From assembly GCA_021805305.1 (NCBI GenBank), contig JAJZFO010000332.1, forward strand, positions 1 through 11,668: a stretch of 11,668 nucleotides of DNA, in the 5' to 3' direction. Every line of letters begins with the position of its first letter. The first letter of the stretch is position 1. This DNA is from Actinomycetes bacterium (GTDB lineage Bacteria; Actinomycetota; Acidimicrobiia; Acidimicrobiales; RAAP-2). A program made the translations under genes and the position numbers. Below are positions 5,966-11,668 of this stretch, piece by piece. The notes beneath the pieces are model-generated. The model saw only the letters and a program-made list of their open reading frames with translations. It was not told the DNA's origin and ran no database searches.

Positions 5966-8173
5966 TCAGGAGCGAAAGAGGTACCGGGCCTCCTCGTCGT
6001 CGACGAAGAGGCGCAATTCGTCGATGAGGTCGTCGTGCTCCTCCCACGAGTCACCCGCCACGAGTTCGAGGGCGAGCGAGCGAGCCTGGAGCAAGATGTC
6101 CTCGTCGCGGCGAAGGTTGGCCAGGCGAAGGTCGGAGCGACCCCGCTGGCGAGCCCCCAGCAGCGTCCCCTCCCCGCGCAGTTCGAGGTCGACCTCGGCC
6201 AGGGCGAAGCCGTCCGTGGACCCCACCAACGCCTCGAGGCGCGCGACGCCGTCGGGGGTGGGCGCCTCTCCCAGGAGGAAGCAGAAGCTCTGCGCGTCCG
6301 CGCGACCCACGCGCCCGCGCAATTGATGCAGTTGCGCGAGACCGAAGCGCCACGCGTCCTCGATGACGATCACGGACGCCGCCGCGACGTCGACGCCGAC
6401 CTCGATCACCACCGTCGCGACGAGCACTTGGATTTCACCCGCGCGGAACTGACTCATCACCTCGTCCTTCTCGGCGCCCTTCATCTGACCGTGCAGTAGA
6501 CCCACGCTGAGGCCGCGCAGTTCGTGCGTCGCCAGGCGCGTGCGCTCGGCGACCGCGCTCGTCGCCTCGACGCGCTCGGAGTCCGACACCAGGGGGCACA
6601 CCACGTACGCCCGTCGACCCGCCGCCACCTCCTCGCGGACCCGGCGCCACGCCGCCTCGACCTCGGTGGTCGACCGCGCCCACGCCGTAGCGACCGCGCG
6701 CCGGCCCGCGGGCATCTCGTCGAGCACACTGCGATCCAGGTCCCCGAACACCACCATGGCGGCGGTGCGCGGGATCGGCGTCGCGGTCATCACCAACACG
6801 TCGGGGTCGACGGGCTCGTCAGAACGGGCTCGACCCTGGTCGCGCAGCAGCGCGCGCTGCTCCACCCCGAATCGGTGTTGTTCGTCGATGACGATGGCGC
6901 CCAGGGACCGAAAGCGCACGTCCTCGCTCAACAGGGCGTGAGTCCCCACCACGATGTCCACGCCACCGCGCGCGAGTTCGCGCAGTATCGCCTGACGTTC
7001 CTTGCCCTTCACCCGTCCCGTGAGCAGCCGCACCACCACGTCGCGCTCGCCCCCCAACACCTCGTCGTCGCGCACGCGCAGCCCCGCCAGATCGGCGCGT
7101 AGGGCCTGGGCGTGCTGCTCGGCCAGGACCTCGGTGGGCGCCATGACCGCACCCTGACGCGCGCCGTCGACGCACATCAGCAGGGCGGTGAGCGCCACCA
7201 CCGTCTTGCCCGAACCGACGTCACCCTGCAGGAGGCGGTGCATGGGGATGGGCGAGGACATGTCGCGGCCGATGTCGCCCAGCACCCGACGCTGCGCACT
7301 CGTCAGGGCGAAGCGGTGCGCCGCGAGGAACTGACGCACGAGGGACGACCCCGGCGGGGGCGAGGACCCGGGGATCGCCTCGAGGTCCGCGGGGTCAAAG
7401 GGGTGGCGCACGCCCGTCGACGACTCGTGCAATCGCCGTCGCCGCAGCGCGAGCAGGAGTTGGAGGCGAAGGAATTCGTCGAAGACGAGGCGCCGGCGCG
7501 CCGGCGCCACCTGCGCCATGTCCGTGGGGAGGTGGATGCCCCAGAACGCCGCCGTGCGGTCCACGAGGGAGTAGTCGCTCCGGACCGCCTCGTCGAGCGG
7601 GTCGAGCAGCGGTCCGGCGCGCCGCAGGGACTCCTCGACGAAACCACCCATCTCCCAACTGGTGACGCCCGCCTTCTCCGACGCCGGGTAGAGCGCCACG
7701 ATGCCCCCGACCCGACGGGCGTCGTGGTCCTCGCCCGAGGCGCCGACCACGACGTCGACGACGGGGTTGGTCATCTGTCGCGTGCCGCGAAAATCACTGA
7801 CCTTGCCAAAGAAGATGGCCTGTACGCCCGGGACCAGCTGGGCGGCGCGCCAGGGCTGATTGAAGAACGCCACCTTCATGGTCTCGCCGTCATCGACCAC
7901 CGTGACGTCCACCAGGGACTTCCCCTGACGAGTCCGCCGCGCGGCACTCGAGCGCACCTCGGCGAAGACGGCGGCCTCCTCGCCCACCGTGAGATCGGAC
8001 AGGTCCACGCGGCGGGTGCGGTCGATGTGCCGGCGCGGAAAGAGCGTGAGGAGGTCCAGCACGTTCTCGAGGCCGAGCGCCGCGAGGGCCGCGGTGCGCT
8101 GGGGCCCGACGTGGCGCAACTGACTGACCGGGATCTCGCTCAGCGCGCGCAGGCGACGTGCGGCGGCGCCCAC
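5966..8173 (-). CDS. recG: ATP-dependent DNA helicase RecG
   Basis: RecG is a superfamily 2 DNA translocase that remodels stalled replication forks and recombination intermediates. The 735-residue length is usual. The N-terminal PVSQLRHVGPQR and FFNQPWRAAQLVPG mark the helical and OB-fold wedge region. The helicase motifs follow: LLQGDVGSGKT (Walker A, near 320), VIDEQHRFGVEQRA (DEQH box, near 428), MTATPIPRT, and RFGLAQLHQLRGRVGRA (motif VI, near 615). The C-terminal AEVDLELRGEGTLLGARQ matches the conserved TRG region. The frame is open upstream into the kinase gene. GTG at 8173 is chosen because it lies 4 bases after that gene's stop and gives a normal N-terminus. No clear Shine-Dalgarno is present, so coupling to the upstream gene is likely. 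Confidence 0.95.
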   Translation of the reverse strand: MGAAARRLRALSEIPVSQLRHVGPQRTAALAALGLENVLDLLTLFPRRHIDRTRRVDLSDLTVGEEAAVFAEVRSSAARRTRQGKSLVDVTVVDDGETMKVAFFNQPWRAAQLVPGVQAIFFGKVSDFRGTRQMTNPVVDVVVGASGEDHDARRVGGIVALYPASEKAGVTSWEMGGFVEESLRRAGPLLDPLDEAVRSDYSLVDRTAAFWGIHLPTDMAQVAPARRRLVFDEFLRLQLLLALRRRRLHESSTGVRHPFDPADLEAIPGSSPPPGSSLVRQFLAAHRFALTSAQRRVLGDIGRDMSSPIPMHRLLQGDVGSGKTVVALTALLMCVDGARQGAVMAPTEVLAEQHAQALRADLAGLRVRDDEVLGGERDVVVRLLTGRVKGKERQAILRELARGGVDIVVGTHALLSEDVRFRSLGAIVIDEQHRFGVEQRALLRDQGRARSDEPVDPDVLVMTATPIPRTAAMVVFGDLDRSVLDEMPAGRRAVATAWARSTTEVEAAWRRVREEVAAGRRAYVVCPLVSDSERVEATSAVAERTRLATHELRGLSVGLLHGQMKGAEKDEVMSQFRAGEIQVLVATVVIEVGVDVAAASVIVIEDAWRFGLAQLHQLRGRVGRADAQSFCFLLGEAPTPDGVARLEALVGSTDGFALAEVDLELRGEGTLLGARQRGRSDLRLANLRRDEDILLQARSLALELVAGDSWEEHDDLIDELRLFVDDEEARYLFRS
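7489..7508. repeat. Perfect 20-bp palindrome inside recG
   Basis: The 20 bases are exactly self-complementary, made only of G and C, with an AscI-type octamer at the centre. The flanking bases do not extend it. It encodes the APARRR stretch of RecG near residue 225. Confidence 0.9.
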
Positions 8174-8177
8174 CGCG

Positions 8178-9803
8178 CTACTCGACGCCGAAGAGATACG
8201 GGTAGAGGGGTTGGCCCCCGTGGTGCACCTCGACGCCCAACTGCGGGTACTGGACGGCGATGAACTCGCGCACCGCCCGCGTCGACGCATTCGAGGAACC
8301 TTCGCCCTCGATAACGGTCACCAATTCGTGCTGGTCCTTGATCAGGCACCGCAGCAGTCGCTCGTTCACCTCGTCGAGTTGGGTCCCGATCGCCAGCACC
8401 CCTCCCGCGCCCAGGCCGATCCAGTCGCCCGCGCGGACCTCGCCCACGTCGGTGCGCGTGTCGCGCACCGCGCGCGTCACCTCGCCCGCCGTGACGTGGT
8501 CCGCCGAATCCGACATCGTCCGATAATTCTCCTCGACGTCGGCGTCGGGGTCGTAGTTCAACAAGGCCGCGAAACCTTCCACGATCGAGTCGGTCGCCAC
8601 CACCCGCACGACGGCCTCGACGAGACCGTCCACCTGCTCGGCGACCGCTCGAATGTTGCGGTTGTTGGGCAGGATGATCACCTGGGTCGCGCCGGTGCCG
8701 CGTACCGCTTCGACCAGTTCCGCCGTCGACGGATTCATCGTCTGGCCGCCGGTGACGAGACCGCGCACGCCCAGCGTCTGAAAGATCCGACCCACACCGT
8801 CGCCGACCACCACCGCCACCACGGCGGTGGTGGGGACGGGGGTCACGGGCGCGTCGGGTAACACGTGCGACTCGCGCACCCACCGTTCCTCGATGACCTG
8901 CTCGTTGAGATCGCTCACGCGTATCCGGCGCGGACGTCCGACCTCCACCGCGACCTCGATGGAGGCGCCGATGTCGTTGGTGTGGATATGGCAGTTGTAG
9001 GTACCCTCGCCCCCGACGACGACGATGGAGTCACCCAGGCCCGCCCACCCGTCACGAAAGGTGTCCATCCGGTCGTCCTCGGCGTCGAGCAGGAACATCA
9101 CTTCGTAGCGGAAGTCACCGACGTCGCCGGCCAGGTTCTCGTGCACCTCGGGCAGGGCGCTCGTCGACGCCAGGTCGGGCGTCGCGGGCAGCGGGTCACC
9201 GGCCACCACGTGACAGAGGGCGTCGAACCAGAGCACCAGGCCCGTGCCCCCCGAGTCGACCACCCCCGCCTGCTTGAGCACGGCGAGCTGGTCGGGCGTA
9301 CGCGCCAGCGCCGCGCGGGCCGCGTCGCGCGCCCCGTGCACCACCGACTCGAGGGAGGAGGCGTTCTGGGCCCCCTCGGCGGCCGCGCGCGCGACCGACA
9401 GAATGGTCCCCTCGACGGGGCGCGCGACGGCCTGGCGCGCGAGGACGTCGGCGCGCACCAGGCCGGCGGCCAGTTCCGTGGCGTCCACCTGGTCGTCGCC
9501 GAAGCCCTGGATCAAGCCGCGCAACATTTGCGACAGAATGACCCCCGAATTGCCCCGCGCGCCCATCAAGGACCCTTGCGCGATCGCCCGACAGAGCTCG
9601 GCCATCGTGACCTCGCGGCCGAGGGCGTGGACGTCGGCGACCACCGATTCGACTGTTAGGGTCATATTCGTGCCCGTATCACCGTCGGGAACCGGGAAAA
9701 CATTGAGTCGGTTGATCACGTCGCGCTGCGCGCGCAGTAGCCCGGCGTAGGTGGTCACGGCCCGTGACAGATCGGCGGCTGTCAGGGTGGTCAATGAGGT
9801 CAT
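8178..9803 (-). CDS. FakA/YloV-type DhaL-domain kinase (fatty acid kinase catalytic subunit homologue)
   Basis: Homologues (FakA of Staphylococcus, YloV of Bacillus) phosphorylate fatty acids held by FakB proteins, giving acyl-phosphate for lipid synthesis. The 541-residue protein has an N-terminal DhaL domain. NVFPVPDGDTGTNM at 34-47 carries the Mg-nucleotide aspartates 40 and 42, with GSLMGARGNSGVILSQ and QAGVVDSGGTGL further on. A middle domain ends in GEGTYNCHIHTNDIG near residue 273, which resembles the conserved FakA histidine segment. A C-terminal domain of about 330-541 ends YPYLFGVE, close to the family's usual YPY...SVE ending. ATG at 9803 gives the normal N-terminus; another in-frame ATG at 9827 adds 8 residues. 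Neither has a Shine-Dalgarno. The open frame further upstream runs antisense through rpmB and is rejected. No fakB is in the window, so the substrate is inferred. Confidence 0.88.
   Translation of the reverse strand: MTSLTTLTAADLSRAVTTYAGLLRAQRDVINRLNVFPVPDGDTGTNMTLTVESVVADVHALGREVTMAELCRAIAQGSLMGARGNSGVILSQMLRGLIQGFGDDQVDATELAAGLVRADVLARQAVARPVEGTILSVARAAAEGAQNASSLESVVHGARDAARAALARTPDQLAVLKQAGVVDSGGTGLVLWFDALCHVVAGDPLPATPDLASTSALPEVHENLAGDVGDFRYEVMFLLDAEDDRMDTFRDGWAGLGDSIVVVGGEGTYNCHIHTNDIGASIEVAVEVGRPRRIRVSDLNEQVIEERWVRESHVLPDAPVTPVPTTAVVAVVVGDGVGRIFQTLGVRGLVTGGQTMNPSTAELVEAVRGTGATQVIILPNNRNIRAVAEQVDGLVEAVVRVVATDSIVEGFAALLNYDPDADVEENYRTMSDSADHVTAGEVTRAVRDTRTDVGEVRAGDWIGLGAGGVLAIGTQLDEVNERLLRCLIKDQHELVTVIEGEGSSNASTRAVREFIAVQYPQLGVEVHHGGQPLYPYLFGVE
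8807..8833. repeat. 11-bp perfect hairpin inside the FakA-like gene
   Basis: An 11-bp perfect stem (8807-8817 pairing with 8823-8833) has a 5-base loop. In the minus-strand message it encodes a Val/Ala-rich stretch near residue 328, roughly where the middle domain ends and the C-terminal domain begins. There is no T tract, so it is not an obvious terminator. Confidence 0.85.
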
Positions 9804-9806
9804 CGG

Positions 9807-9819
9807 TAGCGATGCTACA
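9807..9819. promoter_or_regulatory. Small stem (TAGC/GCTA core) at the divergent promoter
   Basis: A short inverted repeat, TAGC at 9807-9810 and GCTA at 9814-9817, extends by one pair to GTAGC (9806-9810) and GCTAC (9814-9818) around a 3-base centre GAT. It lies in the 79-base gap between the two divergent genes. Its arms overlap both candidate -10 elements, so it could be an operator, but it is short. Confidence 0.3.
9812..9817 (-). promoter_or_regulatory. Candidate -10 element for the FakA-like gene
   Basis: TAGCAT on the minus strand matches TANNNT and ends 8 bases before the ATG at 9803. Transcription could then start on or within two bases of the start codon, giving a leaderless or nearly leaderless message. 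This agrees with the lack of a ribosome binding site. No -35 is recognised. Confidence 0.35.
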
Positions 9820-9821
9820 AT
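9816..9821 (+). promoter_or_regulatory. Candidate -10 element of rpmB
   Basis: TACAAT on the plus strand is one base from TATAAT. A start near 9828 would give rpmB a leader of about 55 bases. No convincing TTGACA lies 16-18 bases upstream. Confidence 0.45.
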
Positions 9822-9867
9822 GGTCATTCGGTTTATCGAGACGACGCATCGGGCGGCGTAGGTGACG

Positions 9868-9873
9868 AAGGAG
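9868..9873 (+). promoter_or_regulatory. Ribosome binding site of rpmB
   Basis: AAGGAG lies 9 bases before the ATG at 9883. It decides against the longer in-frame GTG start at 9862, which would add MTKEKSI. Confidence 0.75.
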
Positions 9874-9882
9874 AAGTCCATC

Positions 9883-10095
9883 ATGGCATCAGTCTGCGAA
9901 ATCTGCGGGAAGAAGCCGTCCTTCGGCATGAACGTCTCGCACTCGCACCGTCGCACCAAGCGTCGTTGGAACCCGAACATTCAGCGCGTGCGCGCCCTCG
10001 TCGGTGCGACCCCCGTGCGCATGAACGTCTGCACCGGCTGCCTGCGATCGGGCAAGGTCACCAAGCCCGTGCGTCGCACGGGCACGACCGCTTAG
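9883..10095 (+). CDS. rpmB: 50S ribosomal protein L28
   Basis: This is a small structural protein of the large ribosomal subunit. The 70-residue product begins [20 protein letters not shown] and continues [15 protein letters not shown], the core L28 signature. Two zinc-binding pairs are present (Cys5/Cys8 and Cys50/Cys53), so it is the zinc-containing form, as is L32 in this window. The ATG at 9883 is set by homology and by the AAGGAG site upstream. The gene stands alone on the plus strand, divergent from the FakA-like gene and convergent with thiL. In Bacillus rpmB is likewise divergent from the yloU-yloV region. Confidence 0.97.
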   Translation: MASVCEICGKKPSFGMNVSHSHRRTKRRWNPNIQRVRALVGATPVRMNVCTGCLRSGKVTKPVRRTGTTA

Positions 10096-10144
10096 GCGCC
10101 CCCCTCCCACGGCGACGGCGACGTCGCGTTGGTCATCGCGTCAT
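10096..10144. other. Convergent gap between rpmB and thiL
   Basis: These 49 bases separate the rpmB and thiL stops. They contain a short palindrome GCGACGTCGC, but no T-rich tract and no strong hairpin, so no intrinsic terminator can be called for either gene. Confidence 0.4.
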
Positions 10145-11071
10145 CTACAACTGGTGTTGCCACCCACGACGCGCGAAGGGGTCGCCTCGCCAGGTCCGTA
10201 CGTGGACGTCCGCGACGACCCGACCGATCTGAATGGGCTGGCGCAAGCCCCGGTCCGCGAAGATCAGGCGCAGTCGTTCGACGTTGGGGGTCACGATCAA
10301 TAACTCGTAGTCCTCGCCGCCACTGATCGCCTCGGACTCGCTGGCCCCCTCGGCCACGGGGACGTTGTCGAGGACGAAGCCGACCTCTGAGGCGTCGGCC
10401 AAACGATGCAGGTCCAGCCCGAGACCGTCACTGAGGTCCATCATGGCGCTCGCGCCGGCCCCGCGCGCCGCGATACCCTCCGCCACGCGCGGCCACGGTC
10501 GGCGGTGAGCCACCACCAGTTCATCTTGGAGCGCCGCCCCGCCGCGTCGACGGCGCAGCCCCGCCGCCGAGCGTCCGAGGGGTCCGGTCACCAAAATCTT
10601 TTCATCCGCGCGCGCGCCGCTGCGCAGTACGGCGTCACCCCCGGGGCACTCGCCGAAGACGGTGACCGCGATGGAGACATCGTTGCCTCGGGTGAGGTCA
10701 CCGCCGACGATGGGGCACGACGTGATCACCGCGGCGTCGCCGACGCCGCGGTGCAACTCCTCGAGATCCGTCCCGGGAGGCGACGAAACCGCAATAACCG
10801 CACCGCGCGGGCGGGCCCCCATCGCCGCGAGGTCCGATACCGCCGACGCCACCGCCTTGAATCCGAGGTCCTCGAGGGGAAAGAGCGCCCCGTCGAGGTG
10901 GACCCCGAGCACGGCGACGTCGGTGGAGATCAGCGCCTGGCCGACGAAGGGGGCGAGCACGGCGGCGTCGTCGCCGATGTGGCGCTCCCCGCGCGGAATC
11001 GGACTACGACCGAGAATCGCGGCGATACGCTTGATGACGTCGTCTTCCCCCCGAGTCGACTCTCCGATCAC
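10145..11071 (-). CDS. thiL: Thiamine-monophosphate kinase
   Basis: ThiL phosphorylates thiamine monophosphate with ATP to give thiamine pyrophosphate, the last step of cofactor synthesis. The 308-residue protein is of normal length and shows the PurM/ThiL-fold motifs: HIGDDAAVL at 31-39, STDVAVLGVHLD at 49-60, FKAVASAVSDLAAMGARP at 71-88, GGDLTRG at 123-129, VTGPLGRSAAGL, MDLSDGLGLDL at 211-221 and GGEDYELL at 251-258. The start is uncertain. GTG at 11071 gives MIGESTRGEDDVIKRIAAIL, which fits the family. GTG at 11095 would add eight residues, and an ATG at 11179 would overlap pckG and is rejected. No candidate has a Shine-Dalgarno. It faces rpmB and diverges from pckG. Confidence 0.93.
   Translation of the reverse strand: MIGESTRGEDDVIKRIAAILGRSPIPRGERHIGDDAAVLAPFVGQALISTDVAVLGVHLDGALFPLEDLGFKAVASAVSDLAAMGARPRGAVIAVSSPPGTDLEELHRGVGDAAVITSCPIVGGDLTRGNDVSIAVTVFGECPGGDAVLRSGARADEKILVTGPLGRSAAGLRRRRGGAALQDELVVAHRRPWPRVAEGIAARGAGASAMMDLSDGLGLDLHRLADASEVGFVLDNVPVAEGASESEAISGGEDYELLIVTPNVERLRLIFADRGLRQPIQIGRVVADVHVRTWRGDPFARRGWQHQL
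10727..10753. repeat. 27-bp near-perfect palindrome inside thiL
   Basis: Two 13-base arms, 10727-10739 and 10741-10753, are exact reverse complements around a single central base. As RNA this would be a 12-bp stem with a 3-base loop. It encodes residues 107-115 (HRGVGDAAV) of ThiL, outside the conserved catalytic motifs. Confidence 0.9.
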
Positions 11072-11088
11072 CGGAGGGTCAGCGGAAC

Positions 11089-11117
11089 TTGACACGGTAT
11101 TGAACGGTTTGAACGCG
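11089..11117. promoter_or_regulatory. TTGA-rich repeats in the thiL-pckG divergent gap
   Basis: The 89-base gap between the thiL and pckG starts holds TTGACA at 11089-11094, then two adjacent 9-base units TTGAACGGT (11100-11108) and TTGAACGCG (11109-11117). This could be a regulator site or promoter region. TTGACA has no good -10 at the right distance on the plus strand, so no promoter is firmly called. Confidence 0.3.
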
Positions 11118-11147
11118 CACGCACGACCGCGGCGCGACGAGAGTAAT

Positions 11148-11152
11148 GGAGG
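11148..11152 (+). promoter_or_regulatory. Ribosome binding site of pckG
   Basis: GGAGG lies 8 bases before the GTG at 11161. It overlaps an in-frame ATG at 11146, and so argues for the GTG as the real start. Confidence 0.7.
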
Positions 11153-11160
11153 CATTACCG

Positions 11161-11668
11161 GTGACGTACCCGACATCAAATAAGCAACTCATTGACTGGG
11201 TCGAAGAAGTAGCGCAACTCACTACCCCCGATCGTATCCATTGGTGCGACGGATCGGAGCGTGAGTACGACGAACTCTGTCAGTTGCTCGTGGACAACGG
11301 GACCTTCAAGAGGCTCTCGGACGCGAAGCGTCCCCACAGCTACTACGCGGTCTCGGACCCCAGTGACGTGGCGCGCGTCGAGGACCGCACCTACATCTGC
11401 TCGACCCTCGAGATCGACGCGGGTCCGACCAATAATTGGCGCGACCCCGTCGAGATGCGCGCCACCCTCACGGGACTCTTCACGGGGTGCATGAAGGGCC
11501 GCACCATGTACGTGGTGCCCTTCTCCATGGGTCCCCTCGGTTCGGACATCGCGCACCTGGGCGTGGAGATCACCGATTCGGCCTACGTGGCGGTGTCGAT
11601 GAAGATCATGACCCGCATGGGTCAGCCGGTCCTGGACCTGCTGGGTGACGAGGGCTACTTCAGATCGG
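11161..11668 (+). CDS. pckG: Phosphoenolpyruvate carboxykinase (GTP), N-terminal part (cut by window edge)
   Basis: This enzyme interconverts oxaloacetate plus GTP with phosphoenolpyruvate, CO2 and GDP, at the link between the TCA cycle and gluconeogenesis. The first 169 residues are present and the frame is open to the window end. Recognisable GTP-type PEPCK blocks are [86 protein letters not shown] and [11 protein letters not shown]. The nucleotide-binding kinase motifs lie beyond the edge. GTG at 11161 is preferred because of GGAGG 8 bases upstream. The in-frame ATG at 11146 would add five residues and has only a poorly spaced site. The GTP-type enzyme is usual in actinobacteria, whereas many other bacteria have the ATP type. 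It diverges from thiL. Confidence 0.96.
   Translation, partial: MTYPTSNKQLIDWVEEVAQLTTPDRIHWCDGSEREYDELCQLLVDNGTFKRLSDAKRPHSYYAVSDPSDVARVEDRTYICSTLEIDAGPTNNWRDPVEMRATLTGLFTGCMKGRTMYVVPFSMGPLGSDIAHLGVEITDSAYVAVSMKIMTRMGQPVLDLLGDEGYFRS

Noticed and set aside
7112..8263. Plus-strand open frame of 383 codons opposite recG
   Set aside because: It lies wholly antisense to conserved RecG helicase and wedge regions. The protein looks like a compositional shadow with no domain.
8174..8290. Upstream extension of recG to 774 residues
   Set aside because: It overlaps the conserved C-terminus of the kinase gene in another frame. The extra Ser/Arg-rich residues are not RecG-like.
9804..9980. Upstream extension of the FakA-like gene to a 600-residue product
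   Set aside because: It would be antisense to rpmB and the divergent promoter, and homologues begin near residue 1 of the shorter form.
10096..10144. Possible bidirectional terminator between rpmB and thiL
   Set aside because: Only a 10-base palindrome is present, with no T tract and no extended stem.
1..11668. Mobile elements, CRISPR array, tRNA or riboswitch, including a TPP riboswitch near thiL
   Set aside because: I found no repeat-spacer pattern, transposase, tRNA-like cloverleaf or conserved TPP riboswitch core. The 89-base gap upstream of thiL has no THI-box signature that I can recognise.

Overview
The window is a dense, high-GC bacterial chromosome segment with fourteen genes, two of them cut by the window edges. 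It carries housekeeping functions only. I see no mobile element, CRISPR array, tRNA, rRNA or phage gene, and no gene-free stretch longer than about 90 bases. The organism is most probably an actinobacterium, and my guess is an Acidimicrobiia-like lineage. The reasons are the high GC, eight of fourteen genes starting with GTG or TTG, a GTP-type PEP carboxykinase, and a SepIVA/DivIVA-like coiled-coil gene next to DUF177, rnc, mutM and smc, as I recall from mycobacteria. The phylum call is inference from protein character; no marker tree was possible.

Layout. Positions 1-9803 hold twelve minus-strand genes that read, in transcription order: a FakA/YloV-type DhaL-domain kinase, recG, rsmD, coaD, a SepIVA-like coiled-coil gene, a DUF177 (YceD) gene, rpmF, plsX, acpP, rnc, mutM and the start of smc. 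Most neighbours overlap by 4-8 bases or lie within about 60 bases. The widest gap, 88 bases between recG and rsmD, contains an inverted repeat and a possible leaderless promoter, so at least two transcription units are likely. On the right, rpmB (+) diverges from the kinase gene across a 79-base promoter region. thiL (-) converges on rpmB, and the 5' part of pckG (+) diverges from thiL across an 89-base region.

How the genes fit together. The kinase homologue, PlsX and ACP all touch the acyl-phosphate pool that feeds phospholipid synthesis. CoaD makes the CoA precursor from which the ACP prosthetic group comes. RsmD, RNase III, L32, L28 and possibly the DUF177 protein serve ribosome production. 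RecG, MutM and SMC act on the chromosome, and the SepIVA-like protein probably acts in septation or envelope growth. The gene order merges blocks known from Bacillus (yloV-recG-plsX-acpP-rnc-smc, and rsmD-coaD with ylbN-rpmF).

The window does not appear to contain a new biological system. The points most worth a second look are non-coding. They are a small stem at the divergent promoter, a candidate leaderless start for rsmD, and unusually good inverted repeats inside thiL, the kinase gene and recG.
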